Source of the DNA: Porticoccaceae bacterium
Lineage (GTDB): Bacteria > Pseudomonadota > Gammaproteobacteria > Pseudomonadales > Porticoccaceae
Assembly (NCBI GenBank): GCA_021773435.1
Contig: JAJFKC010000010.1
Span: 62,001 to 126,000 of the forward strand
Length of the DNA: 64,000 nt
Direction: 5' to 3'
Under the pieces are notes generated by a model. It worked only from the letters and a program-made list of their open reading frames with translations. It searched no databases and was not told where the DNA came from. The position numbers were made by a program, and so were the translations under genes. Shown piece after piece: positions 1 to 8,614 of this stretch (its first letter is position 1; each line of letters begins with the position of its first letter).

Positions 1-244
1 AATCGATGAGCTGGTCATCATCTAAATCAGCATTTTTAAGATCATTTTCTTTGTATGCAGCTTCACCTTTACGCAGTAACTGACGAGCGCTGAGATTGAG
101 TTTGCCGAGCAAGTCTTTCAACGTGGCTTTATTGAGAGGAGTATCCAGATAGAGAACGATATTGGGATCGATGCCTTGTTCTTCGAGTAATTGCAGAGTT
201 TGCCGAGATTTTGAGCAACGAGGGTTGTGATAAATAGTGATCAT
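1..244 (-). CDS. arsC: ArsC-family arsenate reductase (partial, runs off window start)
   Basis: The minus strand reads from an ATG at 244 and stays open to the window edge, giving the first 81 residues. It begins MITIYHNPRCSKSR, the N-terminus of the glutaredoxin-dependent ArsC family with the active-site Cys in NPRCSKSR. The next stretch (LLEEQGIDPNIVLYLDTP, then LLGKLNLSARQLLRKGE) also follows the family pattern. The family reduces arsenate to arsenite using glutathione and glutaredoxin, although many members are uncharacterised paralogs (YffB/Spx-like). The C-terminal half, with the arginines that separate arsenate reductases from paralogs, lies outside the window. It is divergent from the YihY gene with 88 bp between them. 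Confidence 0.85.
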   Translation of the reverse strand, partial: MITIYHNPRCSKSRQTLQLLEEQGIDPNIVLYLDTPLNKATLKDLLGKLNLSARQLLRKGEAAYKENDLKNADLDDDQLID

Positions 245-332
245 GGATTCCTGCACAGCAATGTGATATTTAAAAGCCATTGTAATGCTTACATCCGCTC
301 ACATCCACGCTCACAACTAATAAGGGCCTGAA

Positions 333-1592
333 ATGCCGAACCTCCTGGATACCGTAAAACCATGGCTTATCGTTAGCGGACAGTTTCTCAGGCATCTAGC
401 CCACGGATATAAGACTGACGGTTGTCGTGAGAGTGCGGCGGCACTGACCTATATGACGTTGTTTGCGGTGGTGCCGTTAATGACATTGATGTATGCCATG
501 TTCTCCATAATTCCTTCCTTCCAGGGTTTGGGTGAGCAGGTTGAACAGCTGCTATTTGAAAACCTGATTCCACAAAGCGGGTTTGAGGTGCAGCAATATC
601 TGCGCGATTTTTCCGGTCAGGCGCGATCGCTGGGCACGGTGGGCGGTTTTATTTTGGTCATCACGTCCTATTTGATGCTGACCAATATAGAGAAAACATT
701 TAATCGAATTTGGGGAACGGTTGGTGGTCGTCGTGGCCTGCCAGGCTTTTTGTTGTATTGGGGGGTGTTGAGTTTTGGTCCCTTGCTGGTTGGTGCCGGT
801 TTGATCATGCACACCTACCTGTTGTCCCTGCAGTTGATGGTCGATGAGCTGGACTCATTGGGTATCACCGCTTTGTTGTTAGAATATTTGCCCTGGTTAA
901 TGACCTGGGTCGGCTTTACCTTGCTATTCGTGGCGATGCCCAATTGCCGGGTAGTCAGGCGATATGCCATTGTCGGCGGTCTTTTTACCACCGTGTTATT
1001 TGAACTGGCGAAAGGTGTGTTTGGCCTGACGGTGACAAACTCTAGTTACCATACAGTGTATGGTGCTTTTGCTATCGCGCCGCTATTCCTGTTCTGGATT
1101 TACCTGTGCTGGATGATTATTCTCGGCGGAGCAGAGCTGGTGCGTTCAATGGAGACATTCGACACCGCCGCTGCCGGTAAGCGAATACCCGATCTGATAG
1201 CGTTAATCCTAATCTGCGCGGAATGTTTGCGTCGTCAGCGAAAGGGTGACACGGTCAGTGATCGAGATATGATCGGCTTCGGATTCCATCAGGAGCAATG
1301 GCGCAAATTGCGCACACTGATGTTAGCGAATCAGGTGCTAGTCACAAGTGACCACAATACCTATGTGTTGGCCCGCGACCCCACGCTGCTAAGTGTGTGG
1401 GATCTGAACCGTTTGCTAGATGGACCTAACCAGAGCATTGGTTTAGGTAATCACGTTTTCGCCGGTCATTACCCATGGTATGGCAAGCTGGAACAAATGC
1501 TTGGTGATGCCGGTCAAAGCACACAAGCTTTATTCGACATTTCCTTACAGGAGTTATTTGATGAGCAGGCCAACGCTGATTCAAAAAAGTAG
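333..1592 (+). CDS. yihY: YihY/BrkB family inner-membrane protein
   Basis: A 419-residue protein of the YihY (virulence factor BrkB) family. The N-terminal 280 residues hold about six hydrophobic helices, including segments near AALTYMTLFAVVPLMTLMYA, FLLYWGVLSFGPLLVGAGL, MTWVGFTLLFVAMP and APLFLFWIYLCWMIILGGAE. The family signature SSYHTVYGAFAIAPLFLFWIY is present. The last 130 residues are soluble and fit the cytoplasmic winged-helix-like tail of longer family members. Its molecular role is not established; it was once misnamed ribonuclease BN. The next gene starts inside its 3' end (32-bp overlap), so the two are probably translationally coupled. Confidence 0.88.
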   Translation: MPNLLDTVKPWLIVSGQFLRHLAHGYKTDGCRESAAALTYMTLFAVVPLMTLMYAMFSIIPSFQGLGEQVEQLLFENLIPQSGFEVQQYLRDFSGQARSLGTVGGFILVITSYLMLTNIEKTFNRIWGTVGGRRGLPGFLLYWGVLSFGPLLVGAGLIMHTYLLSLQLMVDELDSLGITALLLEYLPWLMTWVGFTLLFVAMPNCRVVRRYAIVGGLFTTVLFELAKGVFGLTVTNSSYHTVYGAFAIAPLFLFWIYLCWMIILGGAELVRSMETFDTAAAGKRIPDLIALILICAECLRRQRKGDTVSDRDMIGFGFHQEQWRKLRTLMLANQVLVTSDHNTYVLARDPTLLSVWDLNRLLDGPNQSIGLGNHVFAGHYPWYGKLEQMLGDAGQSTQALFDISLQELFDEQANADSKK

Positions 1593-2049
1593 CATATTAA
1601 ACTTGTGCGTGGTCGTGGTCGCAGCGCTGCTATCAATGGTTAGCTGTACACCTTCAGATCAATCAGAATCGATTCTGATTGATGGACCGGTAGCATTGGC
1701 AGACTGGCACGGCAAAGTGGTGTTTATAAATTACTGGGCGGAATGGTGTCATCCCTGCCGAACAGAAATTCCGGAGCTAAACGCCTTTGCCGAGCAAAAT
1801 ATTGAAAACGTCAAAGTGTTGTCTGTGAATTTTGACGGTGTTAGTGGTGAGGCTTTGTCCGATCAGGTCGCCGCCCTGGGAATAACGTTTGACACTTTGC
1901 TTGAAGATCCGCGCGAGCTATTGGCTGCCCCGCCCAGTGTCGCGTTGCCTGAAACTTTGGTGGTAAATCGAGACGGCAAGTTACATCTGGTTCTGCTTGG
2001 GCCGCAGACCATAGAGAGTCTTAATGAAGTGCTGGCGGGTGTGCCCTGA
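1561..2049 (+). CDS. TlpA-like thioredoxin-fold lipoprotein
   Basis: A thioredoxin-fold protein of 162 residues from the ATG at 1561. I prefer this start to an in-frame ATG at 1480 because CAGGAG precedes it at good spacing and it puts a signal peptide at the N-terminus (MSRPTLIQKSSILNLCVVVV...). The signal ends in a lipobox-like LSMVSC, suggesting a membrane-anchored periplasmic lipoprotein. The redox motif is WAEWCHPC (CxxC), followed by the TlpA/ResA-type layout (EIPELNAFAEQN, VLSVNFDG, PPSVALPETLVVNRDG). The family reduces periplasmic disulfides, often in cytochrome c maturation. The actual partner is not shown here. Confidence 0.85.
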   Translation: MSRPTLIQKSSILNLCVVVVAALLSMVSCTPSDQSESILIDGPVALADWHGKVVFINYWAEWCHPCRTEIPELNAFAEQNIENVKVLSVNFDGVSGEALSDQVAALGITFDTLLEDPRELLAAPPSVALPETLVVNRDGKLHLVLLGPQTIESLNEVLAGVP

Positions 2050-2123
2050 TTTGCTGACTGGTCTGCTGTCGACTCGTAGAGGGCATTTTTAATTAGTCTG
2101 GTCAATGTCAGTTATCAAAAATA

Positions 2124-4163
2124 ATGATGATGATGGGAGCGATTGCTGTGACTGCTGATCTTGATATGGCTAATAAAACCAACGGTATAATTTCGTTGAT
2201 TCAACTGGATGACCTTGCGCCGGGGTCAATGGCAGGGGTTAATGCCAATGGCGTTGACTTGGTGGTCATTAATACGGGCAGTGAAATAAACGTATTTGAG
2301 GGTCGCTGTCCTCATATGGGTACCTTATTGAGTGAAGGTGATCTGGAGTTTGATCAGGTGGTCCAGGGTCAGGTGGTTCAGGCCCAGTTAGTTTGTCGTG
2401 CCCATCAATGGCGTTTTGATTGCGCGACTGGACAGGCCATCGGCGATAAAAATAGTTGCCTTGCCAAATTACCAGTACAACTTAGCGAAATAGCGGTGCT
2501 GGCTGACATTTCAGATATTCAAAAGCTGGCAGACGACCATCGTCCGGTAACTGCGGTGACAGATGCTGGGCGCAATAACGAAGCTTTGTCTGACGACGAC
2601 GCTGTGGCGAATGCCGAATTATCCGGATTCAGAGGTGCTGATCAAGTAGTGGGCGACTCTGTCATCAAAGCGATCGATGAGCTACCCGGCCCTAAAGCCT
2701 GGCCACTGGTAGGCAGTCTATTTAGCATCAACCGGCGTGCTTTTCACTCAAGCCTGGAGCGTTGGGCAGATGAGTTTGGTTCTATATATAGAGTTAAATT
2801 AGGCGCGCAATCTATAATTGTGGTGTCGGATGCACCATTGGCGAATGCGATTCTAAAGGCGCGACCAGATGTATTTAGAAGGAATAGCCAGCTCGAAGTA
2901 GCCAGTGTCAGCGACATCAATACTCACGGTTTGTTTATGGCTGAAGGCCAGCGGTGGCGTAAGCAACGTCCGGTCATCATGCAATCGCTGGATACTCGCC
3001 ACCTTAAACAGTTTTTCCCTCTGCTAGTGGACGTCACCGACCGCTTGCTGAGACGGTGGCAATCGAGTACCGGTGAGGCTATTGACGTCCAGTCAGACTT
3101 GATGCGGTTTACAGTGGATGTCACCACTTCATTGGCTTTTGGGCAAGATATTAATACCCTCGAATCAGATGGCGACATTATTCAGGAGCATCTCGATAAA
3201 TTGTTCCCGATTGTTCAACGCCGGTTGCTAACGCCGTTTCCTTATTGGCATTATTTTTTATTACCTGCCGATAGAGAAGCAGAGAAGTCTGCCGCCATCG
3301 TTTATGACGCGGTAAAGACGTTTATTGCCGAGGGCGAAAAGGAGCTTAATAATAACCCCGCCCTCATTAACAATCCGCAAAATTTGCTACAGTCTTTATT
3401 GGTTGCGGTGGCCAACGACGAGGTTGGCGGGGCTAATCTGTCCGGCAAGTTCAGTGGCAAGTTCAGTGGCAAGTTCAGTGACAAGGAAGTCGCAGATAAC
3501 GTGACAACCATGCTCCTGGCAGGCGAAGATACCACGGCTAATTCCCTTGCCTGGACGATTTATTTTTTGGTCAAATTTCCAGAAATACAGGACAAGCTGC
3601 GTGATGAAATTGTTGCTGTGCTGGGAGGTGAGTCTCTATCGGCTTTTGAGCAGATCAAAACCATACCTTATCTCGATGCAGTGATACATGAGTCCATGCG
3701 CCTGAAGCCGGTTGCGCCAATAAATGGTGTTGAGGCCCTTGCCGATTTTTCTTATGGTGAAGTTAGCTTTAAACAAGGTGAGACGGTAATCGTGCTAGCC
3801 AGGGTGATGGCGATGAACGACAAAGATTTTGATAAGCCGAAAAAATTTAGACCCGAGCGATGGTTGGGTAAAGAAGAGGTCAGGCAGGCTGGTAATATGG
3901 ATCAGACTGGCAGTAGTAATGCTGATTACCAGCGTCAGCAAAACAGGCAGGTAAATCAAAGAGCGTTTATTCCTTTCGGATCGGGGCCGCGATTGTGCCC
4001 TGGTCGTAGCCTGGCGCTACTTGAGATGAAAATGGTGCTGGTGATGATTCTGCAAAACTTCAATATTCGGTCAAGTGTGGATTTAGATAATGTTCAGGAG
4101 GACTTCAGCTTCACTATGAGTCCGAAAGGCTTAAAAGTCTCGTTCACACCACCTGGCGACTAG
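2124..4163 (+). CDS. Rieske [2Fe-2S] domain - cytochrome P450 fusion protein
   Basis: A single 679-residue frame joins two redox domains. Residues about 20-130 are a Rieske ferredoxin domain with CPH (C62, H64) and CRAHQWRF (C91, H94), the Cys/His pairs that bind a Rieske cluster. After a linker of about 50 residues, a complete P450 begins near residue 187 (DELPGPKAWPLVGSLFS). It carries the I-helix oxygen-activation motif AGEDTTAN, the K-helix ExxR motif (ESMRLKP) and the heme-binding loop FGSGPRLCPGR with proximal Cys 625. The Rieske domain presumably passes electrons to the heme, though it could also serve another role. No ferredoxin reductase gene is adjacent. The start is uncertain: four ATGs from 2124 lack a ribosome site, whereas a GTG at 2148 has GGGAG eight bases upstream. 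A 12-bp minisatellite encodes repeated SGKF just before the I-helix. Confidence 0.9.
   Translation: MMMMGAIAVTADLDMANKTNGIISLIQLDDLAPGSMAGVNANGVDLVVINTGSEINVFEGRCPHMGTLLSEGDLEFDQVVQGQVVQAQLVCRAHQWRFDCATGQAIGDKNSCLAKLPVQLSEIAVLADISDIQKLADDHRPVTAVTDAGRNNEALSDDDAVANAELSGFRGADQVVGDSVIKAIDELPGPKAWPLVGSLFSINRRAFHSSLERWADEFGSIYRVKLGAQSIIVVSDAPLANAILKARPDVFRRNSQLEVASVSDINTHGLFMAEGQRWRKQRPVIMQSLDTRHLKQFFPLLVDVTDRLLRRWQSSTGEAIDVQSDLMRFTVDVTTSLAFGQDINTLESDGDIIQEHLDKLFPIVQRRLLTPFPYWHYFLLPADREAEKSAAIVYDAVKTFIAEGEKELNNNPALINNPQNLLQSLLVAVANDEVGGANLSGKFSGKFSGKFSDKEVADNVTTMLLAGEDTTANSLAWTIYFLVKFPEIQDKLRDEIVAVLGGESLSAFEQIKTIPYLDAVIHESMRLKPVAPINGVEALADFSYGEVSFKQGETVIVLARVMAMNDKDFDKPKKFRPERWLGKEEVRQAGNMDQTGSSNADYQRQQNRQVNQRAFIPFGSGPRLCPGRSLALLEMKMVLVMILQNFNIRSSVDLDNVQEDFSFTMSPKGLKVSFTPPGD
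3444..3479 (+). repeat. In-frame 12-bp tandem repeat, three copies, inside the P450 domain
   Basis: The unit GGCAAGTTCAGT occurs three times without a mismatch at 3444-3455, 3456-3467 and 3468-3479. It encodes (GKFS)3, immediately before the I-helix. Because the unit is 12 bp, copy-number slippage keeps the frame and only lengthens or shortens a surface loop. Confidence 0.9.
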
Positions 4164-4286
4164 GCTTTATGAATTAATCTGCTGAATTTTGGCTGGACGA
4201 ATAATCAGAGTTTGTATTTAGAGGTCGTTTAAAGAAACTGGCAGAAGAGTAAAAGCTATTTGTAATCGAAGCGCAAATAGACAGGC

Positions 4287-5912
4287 TCAGGCATTATCTT
4301 GGGTGCGCAACCACGCCATTAATTCCGCCGGGCCGAGCGGTTTGCTCAGGTGGTAGCCTTGCAATGTGTCGCAATTCCATTGCAGTAATTGCTCGGCGGT
4401 TTTTTCGTTTTCGACACCTTCAGCAACTACCTTCAAACCAAAATTATGGGCAAGCTGAATAGTAGCGCGAACAATCATGGCGTCGCTTTCGTTGGTGAGC
4501 ATATCTTTAACGAAACTCCGGTCGATTTTTATTTCGCGGGCAGGCATCAGTTTAAGGTAGGTTAACGATGAATAACCGGTGCCGAAGTCGTCAATGGAGA
4601 TTTCAGCGCCGAGGCCAGTTAGTGCATTCAAGACTTGTAGACAGCGAGCTGCATCCGTCATGATGACAGTTTCGGTTACCTCTATGGCCAATTGTCTGCC
4701 GGAAATATCGTGATTGGTCAGGTAGGCAGAAACTCGATCGGGTAACTCTGGATCAAGTAAGGTTTGGGCGGATAAATTGATCGCGACCTTTACTGACAGG
4801 TTATGGTCGGTTTTCCACTCAGCAGACTGTCTTAATGACTCATCAAGCACCCAATAGGTGATGTCGTTTATCAGACCGGTGCGCTCAGCGAGGGGAATGA
4901 ATTCTTCTGGGGGGACCTGGCCAAGTTCTGGATGATGCCATCTAATCAGCGCCTCGACGGATAATACTTGGCGGGTGTGTGCGTCCACTTTAGGTTGGTA
5001 TTCAAGGCTAAATAGACCAGAGTCCGCCGCTTGACGTAATTCTCCGACCATTTTTAACTGTCGAGTATCTGGTTGAGCCATCGTACTATTGAAAAAAGCG
5101 AAACGTCGCTTGCTAGTTTTAGCTGAGCGCATGGCCAAGTCTGCGTAGAGTGTTAAGAGCTCGATATCTTCACTCTGGTCTGGGTACATTGCCGCGCCGA
5201 TACTAACTTGTATAGCCAAAGGGAAATTGTTGATGGTGAATGGGCTTTGTAAAGATTCTTCTAGCTCGCCAACCAGGTTTTGCACGTTCTTTTCGGTGCC
5301 AATGTTCGGTACGACGATGGCAAATTCGTCACCGCCCACTCTTGCGAGCATCATTGGATAGGGGGCGATTCTCACCAAACGTTCGGTAATTTGTTTAAGA
5401 ACCATATCACCGTGAGAATTGCCAAGTGTGCGGTTGATTTCTTTAAATCGATCGATAGAAATGACTAAGAGCGCGAGTTTTTCTGAATTATTTTTGGATT
5501 GCGTAATGCCAATGTCCAATAAATTAGACAATTCAATACGGTTAGGCAGGCCTGTTAGATTATCGTGAGTTGCGTCGCGTGCCGCCTTTTTTTCAATAGA
5601 TTCTGCTTTGACCCTCAGACCTTCAGTCCTATCAAGTACTAGCGCGTCTGCTTCTCTAGAAACCACCAGACTCATGCGCTGGCCCCAGTATGAAAATATA
5701 AAGGGCATAGCATCGAGAATCCACAGCACGAAATTTTGTTGCTGTGCGTCTATTAGGGATTCGACACTGATACTTCCAAATTGAATGTAGCCGACTAATA
5801 TGGTGGCTAGAACTACTGTCGCGAAGGCGATTGCTACGCCCGTGATAGCGGTGTTTGTGGCGCTAGAACGTAATGTGTTAAGCGTATTTTTGCTTGAGGG
5901 GCTTGTAGCCAT
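4287..5912 (-). CDS. Membrane GGDEF-EAL protein (cyclic di-GMP turnover)
   Basis: A 541-residue protein. The first 70 residues have two hydrophobic segments (TGVAIAFATVVLATILVGYI; FVLWILDAMPFIFSYWG), then a short coiled linker. The GGDEF domain has an intact active-site loop (RVGGDEFAIVV), so diguanylate cyclase activity is possible. The C-terminal EAL domain has EALIRW, the Asn in KVAINLSA, EVTETV, DDFGTGYSSL, KIDRSFV, VAEGVE and QGYHLSKP. These are the metal and catalytic residues of active phosphodiesterases. It may therefore make, degrade or switch between making and degrading c-di-GMP. No periplasmic sensor domain is apparent. It converges on the P450 gene. Confidence 0.93.
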   Translation of the reverse strand: MATSPSSKNTLNTLRSSATNTAITGVAIAFATVVLATILVGYIQFGSISVESLIDAQQQNFVLWILDAMPFIFSYWGQRMSLVVSREADALVLDRTEGLRVKAESIEKKAARDATHDNLTGLPNRIELSNLLDIGITQSKNNSEKLALLVISIDRFKEINRTLGNSHGDMVLKQITERLVRIAPYPMMLARVGGDEFAIVVPNIGTEKNVQNLVGELEESLQSPFTINNFPLAIQVSIGAAMYPDQSEDIELLTLYADLAMRSAKTSKRRFAFFNSTMAQPDTRQLKMVGELRQAADSGLFSLEYQPKVDAHTRQVLSVEALIRWHHPELGQVPPEEFIPLAERTGLINDITYWVLDESLRQSAEWKTDHNLSVKVAINLSAQTLLDPELPDRVSAYLTNHDISGRQLAIEVTETVIMTDAARCLQVLNALTGLGAEISIDDFGTGYSSLTYLKLMPAREIKIDRSFVKDMLTNESDAMIVRATIQLAHNFGLKVVAEGVENEKTAEQLLQWNCDTLQGYHLSKPLGPAELMAWLRTQDNA

Positions 5913-6020
5913 CTTTGCGTAGCCAGGCTTCCTTGCAGGTTTTATCCAGGTTAATTTGCGAGCATAAAGTTTGGATCCCGCAGCTTATTCATCCTAAGAG
6001 GGTGCCGACTGAAAGTCTAG

Positions 6021-6419
6021 CTATTTAGGATCGATAAACCGCACTGCTTTTTCTTCAGGATCCCGCGTCTGACCGGCATTATTAAGCTTTTCCAGGTATA
6101 ACTGCCACAAGGTGTCATGGTTTTCGTGTAGCTCACGTAAATAAGCCCAGCTATAAATCCCGGTGTTGTGACCGTCATCGAATTCGATCAGGATTGCATA
6201 ATGTCCTGTGGCTTCAAGGGCAATAATTTTGGTGTATTTTTTGCCGTGTTGGAGAACCTCTTCGCCGGGGCCGTGTCCTCGCACCTCGGCACTGGGGGAA
6301 TGGATGCGCAAAAATTCAGCGCTGAAGATGATGACCTGATCATCGGCATAGCGCAGTTCCAGGCTGCCATCATGCTTGTGCAGCTTAACCTCTTCTGGTG
6401 TTATGCCTTCCTCGGTCAT
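6021..6419 (-). CDS. DUF971 (gamma-butyrobetaine hydroxylase N-terminal-like) protein
   Basis: A 132-residue protein of the DUF971 family, related to the N-terminal domain of gamma-butyrobetaine hydroxylases. Typical features are the opening EEVKLHKHDGSLELRYAD, the FLRIHSPSAEV segment and the closing HNTGIYSWAYLREL. In related stand-alone proteins this fold sits in iron-sulfur or metal contexts, but its function is not settled. It lies 34 bp downstream of hslU on the same strand, the same neighbourhood as in Pseudomonas (hslV-hslU-DUF971), so it probably shares the hslVU transcript. Confidence 0.85.
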   Translation of the reverse strand: MTEEGITPEEVKLHKHDGSLELRYADDQVIIFSAEFLRIHSPSAEVRGHGPGEEVLQHGKKYTKIIALEATGHYAILIEFDDGHNTGIYSWAYLRELHENHDTLWQLYLEKLNNAGQTRDPEEKAVRFIDPK

Positions 6420-6453
6420 GGCGCTTGCCTAAAAAGTTAAGCTGAAATTAAAA

Positions 6454-7782
6454 CTAAAGAATAAAGCGTGATAGGTCTTCATCTTTAGATAATTCTTCCA
6501 GATGTTTATCGACAAAAGCACCATCAATTACCACCGGCGTGTTATTGGCGGCCTGATCGGTGGCACTGAACGAGACATCTTCCAGCAAGCGTTCCAGGAC
6601 TGTATGTAAGCGCCGGGCACCGATATTTTCGGTGCGCTCGTTGACATGCCAGGATATCTCGGCGATGCGTCGAACGCCTTCTTTCGTAAACTCAATGGCC
6701 AGACCTTCGGTGGCGAGAAGTTCGCGGTATTGCGTGGTCAGCGATGCTTTTGGTTCGGTCAGGATTCGTTCGAAATCTTCTGCATTGAGTGATTCCAGTT
6801 CCACTCGTATGGGCAAGCGGCCCTGCAATTCGGGGATTAAATCAGAGGGCTTGGAAAAGTGGAAAGCACCGGAGGCAATAAACAGGATGTGATCGGTTTT
6901 AATCATGCCGTACTTGGTGGAAATAGTGCAGCCTTCTATGAGTGGTAATAAATCCCGTTGCACGCCTTCGCGAGAGACATCACTGCCGGAAGTTTCGCCA
7001 CGCTTTGCCACTTTGTCTAATTCGTCGATAAAGACGATGCCGTTTTGTTCTGCGCAGGTAACGGCTTGGGTTTTAATATCTTCGTCGTTGACTAGCTTAC
7101 TGGCTTCTTCATCGACAAGAATCTTCATGGCCTGAGCAACAGTAAGTTTTCGCGACTGGGTGCGACCGCTGCCACCCATGCTGGAAAACATATTCTGCAG
7201 TTGGTTGGTCATTTCTTCCATGCCCGGTGGTGCCATAATTTCTACGCCTACCGGTGCCGCACTAAGTTCGATTTCGATTTCTTTGTCGTCCAGCTCTCTT
7301 TCACGTAACTTCTTACGGAACAATTGTCGAGTGCTGGATTCCTTGTCTGCGTCTTCGTCGCCCCTTGCGGGTTGTAGAAGTGCGTCGAGAATGCGTTCTT
7401 CCGCTGCATCCTGTGCCCGTTGTTGGACTTTATCTACTTCTTGCTCGCGCAGTAGTTTAACGGCAGTTTCTACCAGGTCGCGAATAATGGATTCGACATC
7501 ACGACCCACATAGCCAACCTCGGTAAATTTAGTCGCTTCCACTTTGATAAAAGGCGCGTTAGATAACTTTGCCAGACGTCGGGCGATTTCAGTTTTACCG
7601 ACCCCGGTGGGGCCGATCATCAGTATGTTTTTGGGTGTAATTTCAGCGCGCAGTTCCTCTGGCAACTGCATTCGTCGCCAGCGATTGCGTAGTGCGATAG
7701 CCACGGCGCGTTTGGCATCGTCCTGGCCAACAATATGCCGGTCAAGCTCATGGACAATTTCTCGGGGGGTCATATTGGACAT
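6454..7782 (-). CDS. hslU: HslU, ATPase subunit of the HslUV protease
   Basis: A 442-residue AAA+ unfoldase that feeds substrates to the HslV peptidase. It has Walker A in [17 protein letters not shown], Walker B in [15 protein letters not shown], a sensor-2/arginine region ([19 protein letters not shown]) and the C-terminal tail EDLSRFIL that docks into HslV. Residues about 110-210 are the family's variable intermediate (I) domain. It lies 122 bp downstream of hslV. Length and motifs are those of ordinary gammaproteobacterial HslU. ATG codons at residues 1 and 4 are both possible starts. Confidence 0.98.
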   Translation of the reverse strand: MSNMTPREIVHELDRHIVGQDDAKRAVAIALRNRWRRMQLPEELRAEITPKNILMIGPTGVGKTEIARRLAKLSNAPFIKVEATKFTEVGYVGRDVESIIRDLVETAVKLLREQEVDKVQQRAQDAAEERILDALLQPARGDEDADKESSTRQLFRKKLRERELDDKEIEIELSAAPVGVEIMAPPGMEEMTNQLQNMFSSMGGSGRTQSRKLTVAQAMKILVDEEASKLVNDEDIKTQAVTCAEQNGIVFIDELDKVAKRGETSGSDVSREGVQRDLLPLIEGCTISTKYGMIKTDHILFIASGAFHFSKPSDLIPELQGRLPIRVELESLNAEDFERILTEPKASLTTQYRELLATEGLAIEFTKEGVRRIAEISWHVNERTENIGARRLHTVLERLLEDVSFSATDQAANNTPVVIDGAFVDKHLEELSKDEDLSRFIL

Positions 7783-7904
7783 TTATTGCTCTCTATCGGT
7801 TATCGCTCTCTCCATGGCTCCCTACAACGGTTGGTCATGGATAGCGGTGCGAATATTATCTCTTGCTTATAGCTGGTTATCGTAAGTACTTAAAGCTGCT
7901 GGAA

Positions 7905-8447
7905 TTAATCGCAGTCTAGCTCTTCAATGGTGCGGTTTTGGTTAGTGTAGATACAGATATCACTGGCAATCTGAAGCGCTTTTTCGACTATCTGGCGAGC
8001 ATCCAGGTCGGTATTTTCCATCAAAGCCTGGGCCGCAGACTGTGCAAAAGGGCCGCCTGAGCCAATCGCGATAATATCGTTCTCTGGCTCGATAACATCG
8101 CCGTTGCCGGTAATGATCAGTGAAGCCTCCTTGTCGGCTACCGCGAGTAGGGCTTCGAGGCGACGTAAGATTCGGTCAGTGCGCCAATCTTTGGCGAGTT
8201 CAACAGCAGCGCGGACCAGGTTACCGCGGTGTTGTTCGAGTTTGCCTTCAAATCGTTCAAATAGTGTGAACGCGTCTGCGGTACCGCCAGCGAATCCGGC
8301 GATAACTTTGTCATGGTGTAGTCTGCGCACCTTGCGCGCATTACCCTTCATAATGGTGTTACCCATGCTGACCTGGCCATCGCCGCCGACAACAACCTTG
8401 CCGTTACGTCGGACAGAGAGAATGGTCGTGCCTCGATATTGTTCCAC
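7905..8447 (-). CDS. hslV: HslV, peptidase subunit of the HslUV protease
   Basis: A threonine peptidase that forms the proteolytic core of HslUV in the cytoplasm. I choose the GTG at 8447 over an upstream in-frame ATG at 8474. GGAG lies just before the GTG, and the ATG would fall at the predicted transcription start of a sigma-32-like promoter. The GTG start gives about 180 residues with a short propeptide (MEQYRG) before the nucleophile Thr of [11 protein letters not shown]. Other landmarks are [24 protein letters not shown] and [17 protein letters not shown]. Confidence 0.96.
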   Translation of the reverse strand: MEQYRGTTILSVRRNGKVVVGGDGQVSMGNTIMKGNARKVRRLHHDKVIAGFAGGTADAFTLFERFEGKLEQHRGNLVRAAVELAKDWRTDRILRRLEALLAVADKEASLIITGNGDVIEPENDIIAIGSGGPFAQSAAQALMENTDLDARQIVEKALQIASDICIYTNQNRTIEELDCD

Positions 8448-8479
8448 AGCAAGCTCCAATAGATGGGGATGCACCTATG

Positions 8480-8507
8480 GTGGGGGCGATACATGGATAT
8501 TTCAACG
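8480..8507 (-). promoter_or_regulatory. Sigma-32-like heat-shock promoter of hslV
   Basis: On the minus strand GTTGAAA (8506-8500) is followed after 14 bases by CCCCAC (8485-8480). The RpoH consensus is cTTGAAA, 11-16 bases, then CCCCATnT. It sits 33 bp upstream of the GTG start of hslV, a heat-shock gene in Proteobacteria. The match was found by eye; no weight matrix was run. Confidence 0.55.
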
Positions 8508-8614
8508 ACAATGATGGTCGATCTTGGCGCAATTACCCTGCGCCGTTAAACTGACGGAATATAACCGGGAGATAGTTCAGTGATTGCTATATCGGGTCGG
8601 TCTGGAAACATGCG

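Noticed and set aside
1480-1560. Upstream extension of the TlpA-like protein
   Set aside because: The extra 27 residues overlap the YihY gene, lack a ribosome site and would bury the lipoprotein signal peptide.
8475-8614. Possible rpsT or other small gene beside murJ
   Set aside because: rpsT often neighbours murJ, but no frame in this gap encodes a basic ribosomal protein.
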